64,000 nt of DNA, taken from contig JAULSU010000001.1 of the NCBI GenBank assembly GCA_030512335.1, forward strand, positions 7,998,001-8,062,000. Direction: 5' to 3'. Of the stretch, positions 63,101-64,000 are shown piece by piece; within the stretch, counting starts at the first letter, position 1, and each line of letters begins with the position of its first letter. Below the pieces are notes generated by a model. That model made no database searches, had not been told where the DNA came from, and saw only the letters and a program-made list of their open reading frames with translations. The DNA is from Immersiella caudata (taxonomy: Eukaryota > Ascomycota > Sordariomycetes > Sordariales > Lasiosphaeriaceae). The translations under genes and the position numbers were made by a program.

Positions 63101-64000
63101 TTGACGATGGAGGCCGTGGATGTTGATGTGAGGTTTTCCGGAACGGCTCTGGATATTGACAACCAGAATCCTCCTCGACCGCGAGAGAACACGGCCAGGG
63201 TCTCGCGAATCTGGGAGCGAAATGAGACCAGCAGGGACAACGAGCTGCTCTTTGTTTACGGCAATTTGGTCAGCTTGGACAACAAGAGAGCCTCGCAATT
63301 GACACCGTTCTTTCAGTTGCTCACGGCTTCACCATGGGCTGTCCCGGAATACGACCTGGGCGACCCGAGTGCGGACGAGAAGGTCAGAGAGGCGATCAAA
63401 TTCCAAAACGGCATCATCATCGCGCAGTCGCTTGCTTTCAACCTACAGCCAGCCAACATCTCGAACGCGACGTTTGCCGACCCGAAACCGGGCGAAAATG
63501 ATGCGCAGCTGGTGTTTGATGCCGTTGTTACCCGGCGAGATGCACGTCGCCGTGTCATACAAGACGCTCTCTCGACACGCGTTCTGGAAGGCCTCCTCGG
63601 CGGCACGCTTCTTCTTCTCGTCGCGAGCTGGATCTTTATGCGCAAGACGGCGGTGCTTGCCAGCAGCCCGACATCGATCGCGTCGCGGGCGGCGCTAATT
63701 GCGGGGGGGAATTTACTCTCGCTTCTGCCCGGGAACGCCCAGACGCGGCGCCCGGAGGAGATTGCGACGGCGCTCGGGGAAAGGACCCACTTTCGGATGG
63801 GCTGGTGGGCTGGTGTGGGCGGTGTCAGCAGGTTCGGCATCTTTGTTGCGGGGGCGGGGGACGAGGATGCGAAGCCTGAGGACGAATGGGCCGAGACCGA
63901 GTACCGCTCGAGCGAATACGCGGCGGTTGGACACGAGGTCGGAGGTCGGAGCGCAGAAATGTCACCGTGTCGGCTGCCCGGACGAGAGGAATCGAAATGA
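60113..64000 (+). CDS. Large DUF3433 membrane protein
   Basis: A single exon of 1,295 codons; the stop TGA is the last three bases of the window. It contains two copies of the same module. Copy 1 begins with RPPYLRRSFLALFAFVLLLV (about residue 83), a second span LWTFGPTAFLTLLAVLWA, the conserved WLRLSREASHP, then LDYLSDFLPW and a span VSVLLKVLVIISTGLITL. Copy 2 repeats this from about residue 683: HPATRTALCVVLAGLVIALE, YTWTAIPAIVFGAIAMI, CLAPYVGLTR, LDLLDMSLPRLLYREI and NIGALAATLALLAASFFTIF. Each is followed by a large N-glycosylation-rich loop with paired cysteines and a closing membrane span (ILGFCSIIILVALLVVPSRG; GLLGGTLLLLVASWIFM). This is the DUF3433 arrangement, function unknown. The orientation suggests two large extracytoplasmic domains at the plasma membrane. 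An upstream exon cannot be excluded. Confidence 0.88.
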   Translation: MHHTAVDATRADGSTTSAPPYLWPESHGWMGHQYQPVEGDMGSGRISPESLDHQETTDAQLRRPSPVTLDINPTRANPVLRWRPPYLRRSFLALFAFVLLLVLASTEVLLVQSQRHSGIANAKSSQHYLWTFGPTAFLTLLAVLWARVDHQSKLVAPWLRLSREASHPSRTLQLDYLSDFLPWSVPKAIKNKDFIVSVTSAVSVLLKVLVIISTGLITLSWTPVSYDSYPMVAQSVFRNSNAELANSGTLAYYMMSGHRQRNLTYPDGLFGGYAFQPIQSDAQSPERTNITVDAFRGSLDCQPTELILRGSAPPVPQFPDQKMNLTLTDPECRIGLLQLTGPNYKCDNCTTTFARYAPIWCDGSGAGEPDRERRIFVMFGSLSYVMDRSRNLSTHAPVPRHPYVATLHRSGQLLCIPKFDIGKVEVVRDRANIRSVTPIPSSFTGTLDSVSPWEIATAHFNVTNSVLNNLKGQEQYRITLNVSDSEIDVDSYMELAVHTQLSPGKPVSSLYDINNLHQLAEGYYQQSTAIIAKQALMEPASLEVRGTATVFAERLLVQAWAAHWMAGILGFCSIIILVALLVVPSRGILPCNPSTIHGMASLIQHSDDLVARLEFSGTASDKHLGHVLQGTQFHSSVGAGPMAQARFAIQDTRGDGNADALHFPQFRSLQAHPAIVHPATRTALCVVLAGLVIALELLLRKSAAEDGLGDEEEGTSIHYTWTAIPAIVFGAIAMIISAMEFRIRCLAPYVGLTRRVDRQSFMSLDLLDMSLPRLLYREIRMVNIGALAATLALLAASFFTIFSPSLFHTCPFPVERSVKLQANQSFSRNPERFSTDTRAAEVSSLILTSNYTYGRFTYEDLAFPQLVFSDPSATQTGLMLNGSSVSIDAVIPAVRARLHCQPYDRSQIRTNLTFETSFSGEAVNPLQLTIEGKGCLRRLGYDAEFRTNPETMSFGLAKEGFGDTGINGCSDLVYIWGKMDYAADPIVRHVAALGCNLTMEAVDVDVRFSGTALDIDNQNPPRPRENTARVSRIWERNETSRDNELLFVYGNLVSLDNKRASQLTPFFQLLTASPWAVPEYDLGDPSADEKVREAIKFQNGIIIAQSLAFNLQPANISNATFADPKPGENDAQLVFDAVVTRRDARRRVIQDALSTRVLEGLLGGTLLLLVASWIFMRKTAVLASSPTSIASRAALIAGGNLLSLLPGNAQTRRPEEIATALGERTHFRMGWWAGVGGVSRFGIFVAGAGDEDAKPEDEWAETEYRSSEYAAVGHEVGGRSAEMSPCRLPGREESK

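Noticed and set aside
1..64000. Search for CRISPR arrays, rRNA operons, complete transposons with terminal repeats, secondary-metabolite synthases
   Set aside because: None seen; apart from the RNase H-like remnant there is no transposase, reverse transcriptase, PKS or NRPS signature.

Overview
The window is nuclear DNA from a filamentous ascomycete, most likely a Sordariomycete. The evidence is short spliceosomal introns (about 40-130 nt, GT...AG), a cell-wall alpha-1,3-glucan synthase, a HET-domain protein, a DUF3433 protein, a Mug190-type C2/SMP protein, and a split tRNA-Ile gene. Gene density is low: about 16 intact protein genes, four or five gene remnants, one tRNA, and several gene-poor blocks of 3-6 kb. 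Exon coordinates were worked out by hand from reading-frame continuity and GT/AG sites.

Left part (1-17 kb), accessory in character. It holds a membrane/coiled-coil protein cut by the window edge; a remnant of a HET-domain gene with an in-frame stop; a secreted proteinase-K-type subtilisin whose oxyanion-hole Asn is Gly; and a block of broken genes at 4.9-8.2 kb, including an RNase H-like remnant. Then come two divergently transcribed C2H2 zinc-finger genes, one fused to ankyrin repeats with three nearly identical 99-bp units, a secreted tyrosinase, an intact but divergent HET-domain gene, and a small all-helical ORF. HET, zinc-finger/ankyrin and decayed genes together resemble an allorecognition (heterokaryon-incompatibility) neighbourhood.

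Middle part (20-41 kb), mostly core metabolism. The five-exon alpha-1,3-glucan synthase gene spans 7.4 kb. A glutamine-synthetase-like gene and a short-chain dehydrogenase are arranged head to head. A second head-to-head pair encodes mitochondrial 2-methylisocitrate lyase and 2-methylcitrate synthase, two of the three methylcitrate-cycle enzymes that clear toxic propionyl-CoA; they share an 0.8-kb promoter.

Right part (41-64 kb). Long gene-poor stretches surround a DUF4360 secreted protein. These are followed by a GATA-type zinc-finger protein (CX2CX18CX2C), a 70-residue cysteine-rich secreted protein, a large Mug190-like lipid-transfer/C2 protein, an intron-containing tRNA-Ile(AAU), and a large DUF3433 membrane protein that ends exactly at the window end.
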